A DNA stretch of 27,751 bases from Mesorhizobium shangrilense (GCF_040537815.1 NZ_JBEWSZ010000018.1:1-27751); one strand, 5' to 3'; positions 1 through 7,690 are shown, numbered from the stretch's first letter. Notes: a model not told the origin generated them from the sequence alone. Made by a program: numbers and translations.

Positions 1-123
1 CCAGGCTTTCAGCGTGGACCATTTCTTCGTTCGGTGCAGGAGCACGCTGGCCGCCTCGTAGAGATAGGTTCGCAACAGCCGATCGCCCCAGCGTGAGACG
101 CGGCCATTGATATCCGTTTCACC
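1..123 (-). pseudogene. IS110-type transposase, C-terminal fragment
   Basis: Positions 1-123 are, base for base, the reverse complement of 6328-6450, which lies inside the C-terminal (transposase_20) part of the IS110-type transposase further right. The match stops at 123, where the IS3-type element begins, and runs off the window at position 1. Only about 41 codons are visible, including the region after the conserved Ser-Gly-Glu stretch. It is a partial second copy of the same insertion sequence in inverted orientation. Whether the rest of the gene is intact outside the window cannot be seen. Confidence 0.85.
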
Positions 124-184
124 CTTATGTCATCGTGTGCAAAATTACCCCATAAGTGGAGTGCGCCCCTCGGAGCGGACAGGA

Positions 185-478
185 TCAAGCGGTAGTTTTG
201 ACCATCTGCCGGGCGTGTTGGTTCTCGAACTGTTGCGGGCTGAGATAGCCGAGCGCTGAGTGCAATCGGCGGGTGTTGTAAACCTCATCGATGAAGCGGG
301 GAAGATCCTCAGCGACGTCGGTGAAGGTTTCATAGGCCATCGGGTAGACGGCTTCGACCTTCATCGTCTTCATGAAGCTTTCCGCTTTCGCATTATCGTA
401 GGGATTGCCACGCCGCCCCATCGATCCAATAAGATCGTGCTCGGCGAGAAGATTGCGGTAGAGGCGTGCAGCATATTG
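185..478 (-). pseudogene. IS3-type transposase OrfB, C-terminal part
   Basis: This is the downstream half of the OrfB transposase. It carries the last catalytic acidic residue in the stretch [18 protein letters not shown] and the usual C-terminal [16 protein letters not shown] motif of the IS3 family, and it stops at 185-187. Reading continues in frame from the N-terminal half (1939-2445) when the IS30-type element and one TTG copy are removed, restoring [14 protein letters not shown] across the join. The gene was therefore intact before the insertion and is now split. Residues before the join in the present sequence come from the inserted element's end. Confidence 0.9.
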
Positions 479-1938
479 GGCGGATTCAAGCGATCGTCGC
501 AACATCGACTGTGTGTCCTCATGGCAGCAACTCGTCAAGCGCCTCCGCCGGCGTTTTCCAGCCCAGGGTTTTTCTCGGTCGGGTATTGAGGGCTGCCGCC
601 ACGGCGGCGATCTCGTCGGCGGAGTGGACGCTCAGGTCGGTGCCTTTCGGGAAGTACTGACGCAGCAGCCCATTGGTGTTCTCGTTGGTGCCGCGCTGCC
701 AGGGGCTTTGCGGATCGCAGAAGTACACTTGGACACCCGCGTCGATCTTGAAACGATCGTGCTGAGCCATTTCGGCTCCCTGATCCCAGGTCAGCGAACG
801 GCGCAGTTCTTCGGGCAAGGTGATGATGGTGCGCGTAATCGCGTCACGCACGGCCTCAGCTCCATGTCCCGCTAGCGCAGGCCCGTTCTTCATGCGCGGA
901 GCTTCGCCATGCCCCGCGAGCCGGGGAAGATGCAGTAGCATCGTAAAGCGCGTCGTGCGCTCGACCAGCGTGCCGATCGCCGAGCTGCCAAGACCAAGGA
1001 TGAGGTCTCCCTCCCAGTGACCCGGCACCGCGCGATCGGCCGCTTCGGCGGGGCGTTGACTGATCATGATCTCCGGCGAGACAAAGCTCTTGCCTCGCCT
1101 GCGTACGCGCGCCCTGGGGACCCGCAGCACGCGACCCGTTCGCAAGCAGGCCGACAGTTCGCGGCGTAGCGCTCCCCGACCCTGAACGAAAAGGGCTTGA
1201 TAGATGGCTTCGTGACTGATGCGCATCGTCTTTTCGTCCGGGAAGTCGATCGGCAAGCGTTGGGCAATCTGCTCCGGGCTCCAGGCCCTGGCCCATCGCC
1301 GATCCTTTCGCTGGCCATGCCGGCGGCCCTTCCACGGAACGGCGGGACCAGGAACGGCGGCGCCACTCGGGGTCATGACCACGCCGGCCAGTCGCTGCTC
1401 CACATAAGTGCGCAAGGTGGTGTTGAGCGCAAGCTTGGTCAATTTGGGTCGACGGGCCGATCGCTCCGCGTGCCATTGGGCTGTCGATGCACGATACTCC
1501 AGGCCGCCGCTGCGCGTCGCGGCATTGCGTCGTAGCTCGCGGGAGATGGTCGAGGCGGATCGGCTAAGTCGGCGTCCGATCTCGCGTCTCGAAAGGCCCT
1601 GAACGCGAAGAAGTGCGATCTCCTCACGTTCCGCAAACGAGAGGTACCGCCCGGACGGCGGCTTGGTCGAAGATCTGAACATCGCTGGTGCCATGCCGCC
1701 CGCCTGTCGGAACAATCTGGTTCCGACAGGCTGCGACATACCAGTCGCCAGTGCAGCATCCTCCCTGGTCATCCCCTGCGCTATCCCCAACCAGAATCGC
1801 TGGAGTTCAGATCGCCCCGCTACTGGCGGTCGTCCCGGTGACGGCAACGGCGCTCGTCCAGAACGGTGTGATCGTCGCTTTCGAATGCCCATCGCAACCT
1901 CCTTCGTTCAGGTGTTGCGACGACCGCTTGAATCCGCC
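479..1938 (-). mobile_element. IS30-family element, complete, with 3-bp target duplication
   Basis: Terminal inverted repeats of 25 bp with one mismatch lie at 479-503 and 1914-1938, each starting GGCGGATTCAAGCG at the tip. They are flanked by a direct TTG repeat at 476-478 and 1939-1941, which fits the 2-3 bp duplications known for IS30-family insertions. One long transposase gene fills the element. Everything needed for transposition appears present, so this is probably the youngest insertion in the left-hand stack. It is nested inside OrfB of the IS3-type element. Confidence 0.93.
519..1892 (-). CDS. IS30-family transposase
   Basis: A 457-residue DDE transposase. A helix-turn-helix region of the type that precedes IS30 catalytic domains lies at about residues 84-122 ([20 protein letters not shown]). 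The integrase-core catalytic acids can be placed at D296 in [11 protein letters not shown]370 in LTWDQG and E404 in TNENTNG, all standard IS30 motifs. The ATG at 1892 is preceded by GGAGG at a good distance. Length is somewhat above the usual 320-400 residues because of an N-terminal extension and an insertion around residues 325-345 ([20 protein letters not shown]). No stop or frameshift is seen, so the protein is probably functional. Confidence 0.95.
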   Translation of the reverse strand: MGIRKRRSHRSGRAPLPSPGRPPVAGRSELQRFWLGIAQGMTREDAALATGMSQPVGTRLFRQAGGMAPAMFRSSTKPPSGRYLSFAEREEIALLRVQGLSRREIGRRLSRSASTISRELRRNAATRSGGLEYRASTAQWHAERSARRPKLTKLALNTTLRTYVEQRLAGVVMTPSGAAVPGPAVPWKGRRHGQRKDRRWARAWSPEQIAQRLPIDFPDEKTMRISHEAIYQALFVQGRGALRRELSACLRTGRVLRVPRARVRRRGKSFVSPEIMISQRPAEAADRAVPGHWEGDLILGLGSSAIGTLVERTTRFTMLLHLPRLAGHGEAPRMKNGPALAGHGAEAVRDAITRTIITLPEELRRSLTWDQGAEMAQHDRFKIDAGVQVYFCDPQSPWQRGTNENTNGLLRQYFPKGTDLSVHSADEIAAVAAALNTRPRKTLGWKTPAEALDELLP

Positions 1939-2445
1939 TTGCGCGCCTCGGTCCGAGTGATGGACGCAGCCCGGCGGTGGCTTTCGCCGTTCGATTGCCG
2001 CCTTCAATGCTGCAACGGTCAAGCGCACGTCGATCGACCGGCCGATGGCGTAACCAACGACCTTGCGTGACCAGGCATCTAAAATGACCGCGACGTAGAC
2101 GAAGCCCGCCGCAATCGTCACGTAGGTTATGTCGCTTACCCAGAGCCGGTTCGGGCCGTCGAGTGTCACGTCCTTCGCCAGGTTCGGGAAGATCGGCCAT
2201 TCATGATCGCTGTCCGTGGTGGCGATGAAGCGTCGCCTGATCCTGGGCTGCAGATCATGCTCGCGCATCAAGCGTCTGACCTTCTTGTGGTTCACGACGA
2301 TGCCGCGCTGCCGCAGTGCCGCCTGCATGCGGCGATAGCCGTAGGCTTCGAAGCTGTCGGAGATCTCACCCATCGTCTCGACGAGCGCTGTGTCATCCAC
2401 GGCGGTTTCGGGCTGATCGTAGTAGGTTGATCGCGCGATCCCCAT
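1939..2445 (-). pseudogene. IS3-type transposase OrfB, N-terminal part
   Basis: This is the upstream half of OrfB, starting at ATG 2445, which overlaps the orfA stop as TGATG, a translational-coupling arrangement. It contains the HTH_21-like region (SFEAYGYRRMQAALRQRG) and two catalytic aspartates, in WVSDITYV and in HHSDRGAQ. Reading continues into the IS30-type element and ends at an unrelated stop, so the C-terminal third with the catalytic glutamate is lost. The remainder lies at 185-478. Confidence 0.92.
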
Positions 2446-2795
2446 CAGCCGGCATCCTTCAGCGATACAGACACCGCGGGGCCGGTGATCACGGATGTAG
2501 GCCCGCTTCTGGGACGTGGTGCGCTTTTCAGAGCCCCCTTTAGAAACTCGATTTCCAAGGCTTGCCGGCCTACCAGCCGCTCCAGCGCGGCGATCCGCGC
2601 CTCATAGGTCTGCATCGTTTCGGCCGCCGCCACATCCTCGTCGAAGGCGCCGGCCTCGTATTTCTGGACCCAGATACGGATCAGGTTACGCGCTAGCTTG
2701 TGTCGCCTGGCGAGACCATGCAGCGTCTCGCCGGAGAGGAACTCTTGCACTACCTGACGTTTGAACTCGATGCTGTGCGCGCGATGAGCAATCAT
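2445..2795 (-). CDS. IS3-family OrfA (transposase helix-turn-helix subunit)
   Basis: A 116-residue protein of the HTH_Tnp_1 type. The N-terminal half (HSIEFKRQVVQEFLSGETLH followed by a helix-turn-helix up to about residue 45) resembles the DNA-binding part of IS3 OrfA. A leucine-rich helical segment (ARIAALERLVGRQALEIEFL, about residues 66-85) resembles the dimerising zipper. It overlaps orfB by one base. OrfA itself is intact, but with OrfB disrupted it has no catalytic partner here. It could still bind the ends of related elements. Confidence 0.88.
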   Translation of the reverse strand: MIAHRAHSIEFKRQVVQEFLSGETLHGLARRHKLARNLIRIWVQKYEAGAFDEDVAAAETMQTYEARIAALERLVGRQALEIEFLKGALKSAPRPRSGPTSVITGPAVSVSLKDAG

Positions 2796-2982
2796 GGGCT
2801 TCCATCCTTCGAAAGCCCGGCTTCCAAGTCAATTCTGCTTGGTCAATCTGTCCGCTCCGAGGGGCGCACTCCAGATCGGGGGTCAGTTTTGGAAACGATG
2901 ACGTAATTGCTGCCGTCGCTCCTTTGAACGAAGACTCGGCTGACGGCAAAAGCCGCCGACCATTGAGATCAAGGAGGCCGCA

Positions 2983-3652
2983 GTGAAGCAATATGTCGGA
3001 CTGGATGTGTCGCAGAGAGAGAGACGAGCGTCTGCGTGGTCGATGATGCTGGAAAGACGGTGTTCCAGGGAAAGGCGAAGTCCGATCCGGGAGCCTTGAC
3101 GGAGTTGCTGCGTAAACGTGCGCCTCACGCCGAGCGCATCGGATTTGAGACTGGTGCCATGTCCAGCTGGCTCTGGCACGAGCTGAAAAGGGTCGGGTTG
3201 CCGGTCGTCTGCCTTGATGCTCGGCATGCAAAGGCAGCGCTTTCAGTCCGAATGAACAAGAGCGATGAGAACGATGCCCGCGGCCTGGCCGAACTGGTTC
3301 GCGTCGGCTGGTATCGGGAAGTGAGGGTCAAGAGCGCAGAAAGTCAGGCCACCCGGTCCATGCTCGTCGCACGGTCAAGACTTGTCGAGATCCGTCGCGA
3401 TCTCGAAAACCAGACACGGTCCATGCTGAAGGAATATGGGCTGCAGTTCAGTCGATCGATTGGCTCACAGTTCCGGCGAAAGGTTTGGGAACTGGTTGCT
3501 GACGGCCATCCGCTTCGCCCTTTGGTTCAGGCGCTTCTGTCTGTCCATGAGCGGGTCTGCTGTGAACAGGAGAAGCTTGATCGGCAGGTCCGGCATCTCG
3601 CTCGTGAAGACGAAACCACACGCCGGCTGATGACAGTCCCCGGCATCGGTGC
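2983..3652 (+). pseudogene. IS110-type transposase, N-terminal part, frameshifted
   Basis: The likely start is GTG 2983 after AAGGAGG, giving the family's first motif [10 protein letters not shown] with its catalytic Asp. Between about 3011 and 3022 a GA run carries two extra bases, which throws the gene out of frame. The correct frame resumes near 3028 as [13 protein letters not shown]. The rest holds the remaining RuvC-like acidic residues (Glu in [12 protein letters not shown], Asp in [16 protein letters not shown]). Reading ends at the helix-hairpin-helix motif MTVPGIG, where the serine-recombinase element begins. Two independent lesions make it a pseudogene. Confidence 0.9.
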
Positions 3653-3670
3653 AACAACTTCATAATGCCC
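3648..3670 (+). other. Left attachment half-site of the serine-recombinase element
   Basis: The GG at 3648-3649 is followed by ten bases and then TCATAATGCCC. In inverted orientation this matches the right border in both motif and spacing. It lies at the PGIG codons of the IS110-type transposase. Confidence 0.7.
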
Positions 3671-4122
3671 GCTATCAGTCGGGTGAAGCGATTATCCGCT
3701 ATCGATTTCATCCCCGTTACGGGGAAGCGGTTTTTGTTGCCGGGCGCAATCGCCATGGTGACGAGGTCGCTCTGATCATCCGCCAGCCTGACGGCACCCT
3801 GGTGCAGTTGCCGATCTGGATGACGGAGGATCGTGCGGAGGCGATGATGGTGACGGAGATTCCCCGTCTGCCACTGACAAATCTGCGCGAACTTCGTCTG
3901 AAGCTCGATGCCTGTCTAAGCTTGCTACGCGACGATTCCCGTTGCGAAGGAGGAGACAAGCATGAAGCATCGTCAATCCTGTCACCGCCAACTCGATCTC
4001 TTCGTGGCCAAGACCCCACCGGCACCGATAGCACCGGCCGAGCGGACGAAGCTGTTGCCACTGGTGAGTGCGCTGCTGTCGGAAGCACGCGGCGCAGCCG
4101 CAGCGACGGAGGCCGGCGATGA
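3649..4122 (+). CDS. DUF5372-like protein of the serine-recombinase element
   Basis: The first roughly 100 residues ([18 protein letters not shown], then [18 protein letters not shown] and [20 protein letters not shown]) resemble small DUF5372-type proteins that I associate with recombinases in Rhizobiales elements; the function is unknown. The only in-frame start near the left border is GTG 3649, whose first base is the border G. The GG-TG junction would be recreated in a circular form, so the start would be kept there too. From about codon 105 the frame overlaps the next ORF and reads low-complexity sequence, so the true C-terminus may have been lost to a frameshift. The family name is from memory of the sequence pattern. 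Confidence 0.55.
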   Translation: MQQLHNARYQSGEAIIRYRFHPRYGEAVFVAGRNRHGDEVALIIRQPDGTLVQLPIWMTEDRAEAMMVTEIPRLPLTNLRELRLKLDACLSLLRDDSRCEGGDKHEASSILSPPTRSLRGQDPTGTDSTGRADEAVATGECAAVGSTRRSRSDGGRR

Positions 4123-4135
4123 AGATCACGTCTGA
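3962..4135 (+). CDS. Small 57-residue protein of the serine-recombinase element
   Basis: ATG 3962 follows a near-perfect Shine-Dalgarno AAGGAGG at about seven bases. The product begins [17 protein letters not shown] and continues with a Pro/Ala-rich middle and an acidic end. Its stop at 4133-4135 overlaps the recombinase start (ATG 4119) by 17 bases, as expected for coupled translation. I do not recognise a domain. Its strong ribosome site and fixed position between the DUF5372-like ORF and the recombinase argue it is real, perhaps a recombination accessory factor. Confidence 0.6.
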   Translation: MKHRQSCHRQLDLFVAKTPPAPIAPAERTKLLPLVSALLSEARGAAAATEAGDEDHV

Positions 4136-5975
4136 CCACCTGGCGCGCGGCGCCTTTATCTACATCCGCCAATCGACCGTCGACCAGCTTGCCAACAATC
4201 ATGAGAGCCGGCGGCGTCAATATGGTCTTGCCGAGCGCGCCCGTGCTCTTGGCTGAACGGATGTGACAGTTATCGATGACGACCTTGGCCGCTCGGTTCG
4301 GGCGTCAGTCGTCCGGGCTTCGAGAAGCTGCTGTCAGCGATCTGTGAAGGCCGTGTCGGTGTTGTGTTCGCAATCGAAGTGTCGCGTCTGGCGCGCAACG
4401 GACGCGACTGGCACACGCTGATCGAATTTTGCGGTCTGGTTGGCGCGGTGATCGTCGATGAGGATGGCATCTACGAACCCCGCCATCCAAACGATCGGTT
4501 ATTGCTGGGCATGAAAGGGACAATGAGCGAGCTCGAACTGTCGCTCCTGCGGGCCCGTTCGATGGAAGCCTTGAAGCAGAAAGCACGACGGGGCGAGCTC
4601 TTCTTCACGGTCGCCGTCGGCTATGTGAAAGTGGGCTGTGACAAAATCGAAAGGGATCCCGACCTGCGCGTGCGCGAGGCGATTGGGTTGGTGTTCTCCC
4701 GTTTTGCCGAGATGCAGAGCATCCGCCAGGTGTTCTTATCGCTTCGCAGTGACCAGATAGCGCTGCCGTACATCAACCCCAGGATCTCCGGACAGCAGCA
4801 CGTGCTATGGAAACCTCCAGTCTACACGACGGTGAGCAACCTTCTCACCAATCCTGTTTATGCTGGTGCTTATGTCTTTGGCCGAACCGGAAGTCGGACG
4901 ATAATCGAAAATGGCCGCAAGCGAATCGTGCGCGGCCGTCGCAAAGCTCGCTCAGATTGGGCAGTCTTGCTCGTTGATCATCACGAAGGCTATTTGCCCT
5001 GGGCAGACTTTGAAAGGACTCAACGGCTGATTACTGACAATGCCAACGGCAAGGGCATGATGGTGCGCGGGCCGGTGCGCAAGGGAGAGGTTTTGCTCGC
5101 CGGGCTATTGCGTTGCGGTCATTGCGGCCGCCGGCTGCTTGTTGGCTATAATGGCGCCAAGGGTGATGTCGGCCGCTATAAGTGTGACGCGACCCGGAGC
5201 ACTCCCGACGGTGATCCCTGTATCTCGTTTGGCGCATTACGGGTCGACGAGGCGGTGGGAGCCGAGATCGTGCGGTTGCTGCAGCCGCTCGGCGTTGAAG
5301 CGGCCATCCAGGCGATCGCGCAGCGCGAGCATCAGTCTTGGCGAAAAACAGCGCCAGATCGAGTTGGCGCTCGAACAGGCGCGATATGAGGCAACCAGAG
5401 CGCGCCGGCAGTATGACACGGTCGACCCTGAGAATCGTCTGGTTGCTCACGAACTCGAGCGCCGGTGGAACGGCGCCCTCGCGACCGTACGCGCACTCGA
5501 GGAAGAACTGGAGGCCCTGGTCCGACAGCGGCCGGCCGCTTTGAGCGCCGAGGAGCGCCAGCGCCTATTGCAAATGGGGGCCGACCTGGAAGCCGCGTGG
5601 CATCATCCAGCGGCCACTGCCGTCACGCGTAAGCGCATCATCCGGGTCGTGTTGCGCGAGGTCGTGGCACACGTCGAGGGTGACCAGATTCATCTGTTGT
5701 TGCATTGGCAGGGCGGCGATCATACCCGCCTGATGGTGAGAAAGAACCGGCGGGGTCAAACGCGGTGGTCCGTCGAGCCGGAGACGGTAGAGCTGATCCG
5801 CGCCTGCGCGCGACTGATGCCCGACAAGGCCATTGCCGGACTACTCAACCGGGCAGGAAAGCGGACAGGTCGATCGAATGGATGGTCGCAGTCGCGTGTG
5901 CGGAGCTTCCGCAACACGCACGGCATCGCGGTCTACAGGGATGGCGAATGGCCGAGCGCGGCGAAGTCACGTTGA
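4119..5975 (+). pseudogene. Large serine recombinase (resolvase/invertase family), decayed
   Basis: In order the sequence encodes a resolvase catalytic domain with the nucleophile in FIYIRQSTVDQ (Ser about residue 19) and the conserved VVFAIEVSRLARNGRDWHTL, a Recombinase domain (about 4610-5050), and a zinc ribbon with CGHCG and later Cys residues (about 5110-5225). A coiled-coil segment (EKQRQIELALEQARYEATRA, about 5340-5400) and a C-terminal DNA-binding region follow. Three lesions break it: TGA at 4254-4256 where Trp is expected after RARALG, a one-base loss near 4294-4300, and a one-base shift near 5328-5336. The intact length would be about 615-620 residues. It overlaps the downstream helix-turn-helix ORF. 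Confidence 0.88.
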
Positions 5976-6184
5976 CTGAAGCCGCCAGGATGCTCAATCT
6001 GAGCTCCGCGACGGTCCTTCGCCAGATTGCCGCCGGCATCATTCCTGCCGAGCAATATTGCAAAGGCGCACCATGGGTCATCAAACGACGGGATATCGAA
6101 GATTCGCGTCTGATCGAGTGCGTCAGGCACTCAAGGCGCCCGTCATCACCAAGTGCGGAGCAAAAGACCCTTGACTTTCAATAA
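5948..6184 (+). CDS. Helix-turn-helix protein (excisionase-like), 78 residues
   Basis: The ATG at 5948 lies within the recombinase 3' end (28-base overlap). Residues 6-30 (EVTLTEAARMLNLSSATVLR) form a MerR/excisionase-type helix-turn-helix, followed by WVIKRRDIE, the typical wing after such domains in helix_turn_helix_17 proteins. In related integrative elements small proteins of this type act as directionality factors or repressors; that role here is inference. The ORF is undamaged although the recombinase is not. It ends 34 bases before the right border. Confidence 0.7.
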   Translation: MAERGEVTLTEAARMLNLSSATVLRQIAAGIIPAEQYCKGAPWVIKRRDIEDSRLIECVRHSRRPSSPSAEQKTLDFQ

Positions 6185-6195
6185 CGTAGCCAGAT

Positions 6196-6218
6196 GGACA
6201 TTATGACGCGGGACCAGG
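6196..6218 (-). other. Right attachment half-site of the serine-recombinase element
   Basis: GGACATTATGA (6196-6206), ten bases, then GG at 6217-6218. Read on the minus strand it mirrors the left border, sharing TCATAATG-Y-CC and the TG next to GG. Confidence 0.7.
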
Positions 6219-6582
6219 CGTGGTGACCGCGCTCACCTTCCGCCACACAATCGACGATCCCTCGCGCTTTCGCTCGGCCGCCAACGTAGGAGCCTATCTC
6301 GGCCTGACTCCGCGACGAAAGCAGTCCGGTGAAACGGATATCAATGGCCGCGTCTCACGCTGGGGCGATCGGCTGTTGCGAACCTATCTCTACGAGGCGG
6401 CCAGCGTGCTCCTGCACCGAACGAAGAAATGGTCCACGCTGAAAGCCTGGGGGATGCGTCTGTCGAGACGGATCGGCTTGAAGAAGGCGAAGGTGGCGGT
6501 GGCACGCAAGATCGCCGTTCTTCTTCATTGCATTTGGGTTGACGGCACCAGCTTTGAGTGGGGTAACGAAAAGATGGTTTAG
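6219..6582 (+). pseudogene. IS110-type transposase, C-terminal part
   Basis: Continuation of the transposase after the inserted element: [13 protein letters not shown], then [19 protein letters not shown], which contains the serine conserved in the transposase_20 domain, and [15 protein letters not shown] to the natural stop at 6580-6582. This piece has no lesion of its own. An inverted copy of 6328-6450 lies at window positions 1-123 with no mismatch seen, so the two copies are very recent relatives. Confidence 0.9.
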
Positions 6583-6830
6583 TCGACTCCACCCCAAACG
6601 AGTTCTCGGGCTGCTATCAACGCGGAACTCGTGATGTCCCCGCCGGGACGGTGGTTGCGGCGACCTCGGTCAAACGGCTGACAGCAGTTCATCTGCATCT
6701 CGTTGGAAACGTTGAGGCGCCCGACCCGAACATCATCATGAGGCATTCGACCTCGGAAAGGACCATGACCCCGGCGATGGCAATGCGAGATCCGGATTGA
6801 CAACTACCCGCAATTAAAGGGCCGTTTGAC
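6583..6830 (+). other. IS110-type 3' non-coding end, possible bridge/seek RNA region
   Basis: No reading frame is credible here. The stretch has a perfect 8-bp stem, ACGAGTTC (6598-6605) with GAACTCGT (6625-6632) and a 19-base loop. It is followed by a short GTCCC/GGGAC hairpin. IS110-family elements encode a structured guide RNA in one non-coding end, and in the IS1111 group it lies 3' of the gene. The short 5' leader and long structured 3' end fit that layout. No transcript evidence is available, so this is a candidate only. Confidence 0.35.
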
Positions 6831-6831
6831 A

Positions 6832-6915
6832 ATCGGAACGGTGGCCGGCTTCAAATCGGAATGGTGGCCGGTCTTTGATCGGAATGGCGGCCGGCTTCAC
6901 GTCGGAATCCGCAAG
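6832..6915 (+). repeat. IS21-like terminal repeats, solo end
   Basis: Three units of the form ATCGGAANGGNGGCCGG begin at 6832, 6855 and 6878, and a fourth partial unit (TCGGAATCC) starts near 6902, a strict 23-bp period. Arrays of this type are found at the ends of IS21-family elements, where they bind the transposase. No istA or istB gene follows. The array directly truncates the 3' end of the HAD pseudogene. Confidence 0.65.
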
Positions 6916-6934
6916 GAACGGCGACCACCACCGA

Positions 6935-7690
6935 ACGAGGCGAAAATGGCCGCGTGATGCCCCCAGCTTTTTCATGCTCCCATAGGGAGGCCCTATCGCC
7001 CAAGTCACCAGCTGCGTCCCTATGTATGCCGTTGGCGACGAAGAGCACGTCCATACCCACGTTTCGACCACCCGCAACGTCGGTCCGTAGCGAATCACCC
7101 ACTGCGAGCACTTCATGTCTCTCGTAGCCGAGGAGGTCAGGGCGCGTCGGTAAGCCGATGGATACGGCTTTCAATGGTAGAAAACATTCCCTCCCAACGC
7201 TTCGTATTGCTCAGCGAGCGCCCTCGCACAAACAACAAGTTGATCGCCAACTAAAACGACCAGATCGGGATTCGCGCAGACCATTGGAAGTTTGCGCGAA
7301 GCACATTCCTTCAACAGTGCCGCAACTTCATCTGGCGGCTGAGTGGTCCCCCCGGTGGTTAAAATAAAGTCGGCGTCCCGAGGTGAAAAGACCTCGAACC
7401 GATCTAACCCCCGGAGCAAGCCCGCCAGCTCAGGTGGTCCGATATGGAAGTAGCGAGTTGCTAGTGCTCTATGCCAGTCGTCTGAGGCAATTTCTAGCGC
7501 CTTGGGTAGAGTTCGACAGGAGGCAGATATCAAGCTGCTTGTTTCGCAAAGCGTTCAGGGCAGCGATCGCGTGAGGGAAGGCAACTTTCCCGTCGTGCAA
7601 TACGCCCTATAGATCCAGAACGACGGCACAATACTTTTCTATGACCGCCGCAATGCCTTCAATCATGATTGGCGCTTGCAAATTATTCAT
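6935..7690 (-). pseudogene. HAD superfamily class IIA phosphatase, decayed
   Basis: Translated pieces match the NagD-like HAD-IIA group (TIGR01459 type). They are motif I as VVLDL-stop-GVLHDG, motif II as ICLLSNS, a middle part ending YEALGGNVFYH, and motif IV as VLAVGDSLRTDVAGGRNVGMD then VLFVANGIH. Lesions are a TAG at 7607-7609 where Trp is usual, a frameshift near 7515-7530, a TGA at 7171-7173 where Gly is usual, and another shift near 7130-7150. Its ATG (7690) overlaps the end of the EamA gene by eight bases, so it was the third gene of the racemase operon. The 3' end is replaced by the IS21-like end. Confidence 0.8.

Larger units (their letters stand above)
125..2906 (-). mobile_element. 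IS3-family element, interrupted by an IS30-type element
   Basis: The ends form an imperfect inverted repeat. The left end reads TTATGTCATCGTG and the right end, on the other strand, TTACGTCATCGTT. Both then share a block beginning TGGAGTGCGCCCCTCGGAGC just inside the tips (around 151-181 and 2846-2874). Two genes in orfA-orfB order lie between them on the minus strand. Removing the 1460-bp insertion and one copy of its 3-bp duplication leaves about 1.32 kb, a normal IS3-family size. The flanking bases ACCC and TTGC show no target duplication. Because one flank is IS110 C-terminal sequence and the other an IS110 5' end, the element may sit at a rearrangement junction. Confidence 0.8.
3650..6218 (+). 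mobile_element. Serine-recombinase mobile element inserted in an IS110-type transposase gene
   Basis: Removing 3650-6218 rejoins the IS110-type reading frame exactly (PGIG followed by VVTALTFRH). A GG dinucleotide is found at both borders (3648-3649 and 6217-6218). From each GG, after exactly 10 bases, comes an inverted motif: TCATAATGCCC at 3660-3670 and its partner GGACATTATGA at 6196-6206 (10 of 11 matching). This is the expected layout of recombined att sites of a large serine recombinase with a non-palindromic GG crossover. Cargo is minimal: a DUF5372-like ORF, a 57-residue ORF, the recombinase and a helix-turn-helix ORF. The recombinase now has three lesions, so the copy is probably stuck. 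The insertion and its borders are direct observation; GG as the crossover is inference from symmetry. Confidence 0.85.
2907..6830 (+). mobile_element. IS110-family element, disrupted by a serine-recombinase element
   Basis: A short 5' non-coding stretch leads into a DEDD-type transposase gene in two pieces (2983-3652 and 6219-6582). A non-coding 3' region of about 250 bp with stem-loop potential follows. The gene is broken by a 2-bp insertion near its start and by the 2.57-kb serine-recombinase element. The exact right end is not marked by inverted repeats, which IS110-group elements usually lack. I place it near 6830 because IS21-like end repeats start there. The left end is hidden against the IS3-type element. 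Confidence 0.75.

Noticed and set aside
3659..3670. TCATAATG motif considered as a promoter or regulator site
   Set aside because: Its inverted partner at the other border at identical distance from GG fits a recombinase site better.
6832..6915. 23-bp repeats considered as a CRISPR array
   Set aside because: Units are contiguous with diverging positions and only about six variable bases between conserved cores, with no unique spacers and no cas genes.
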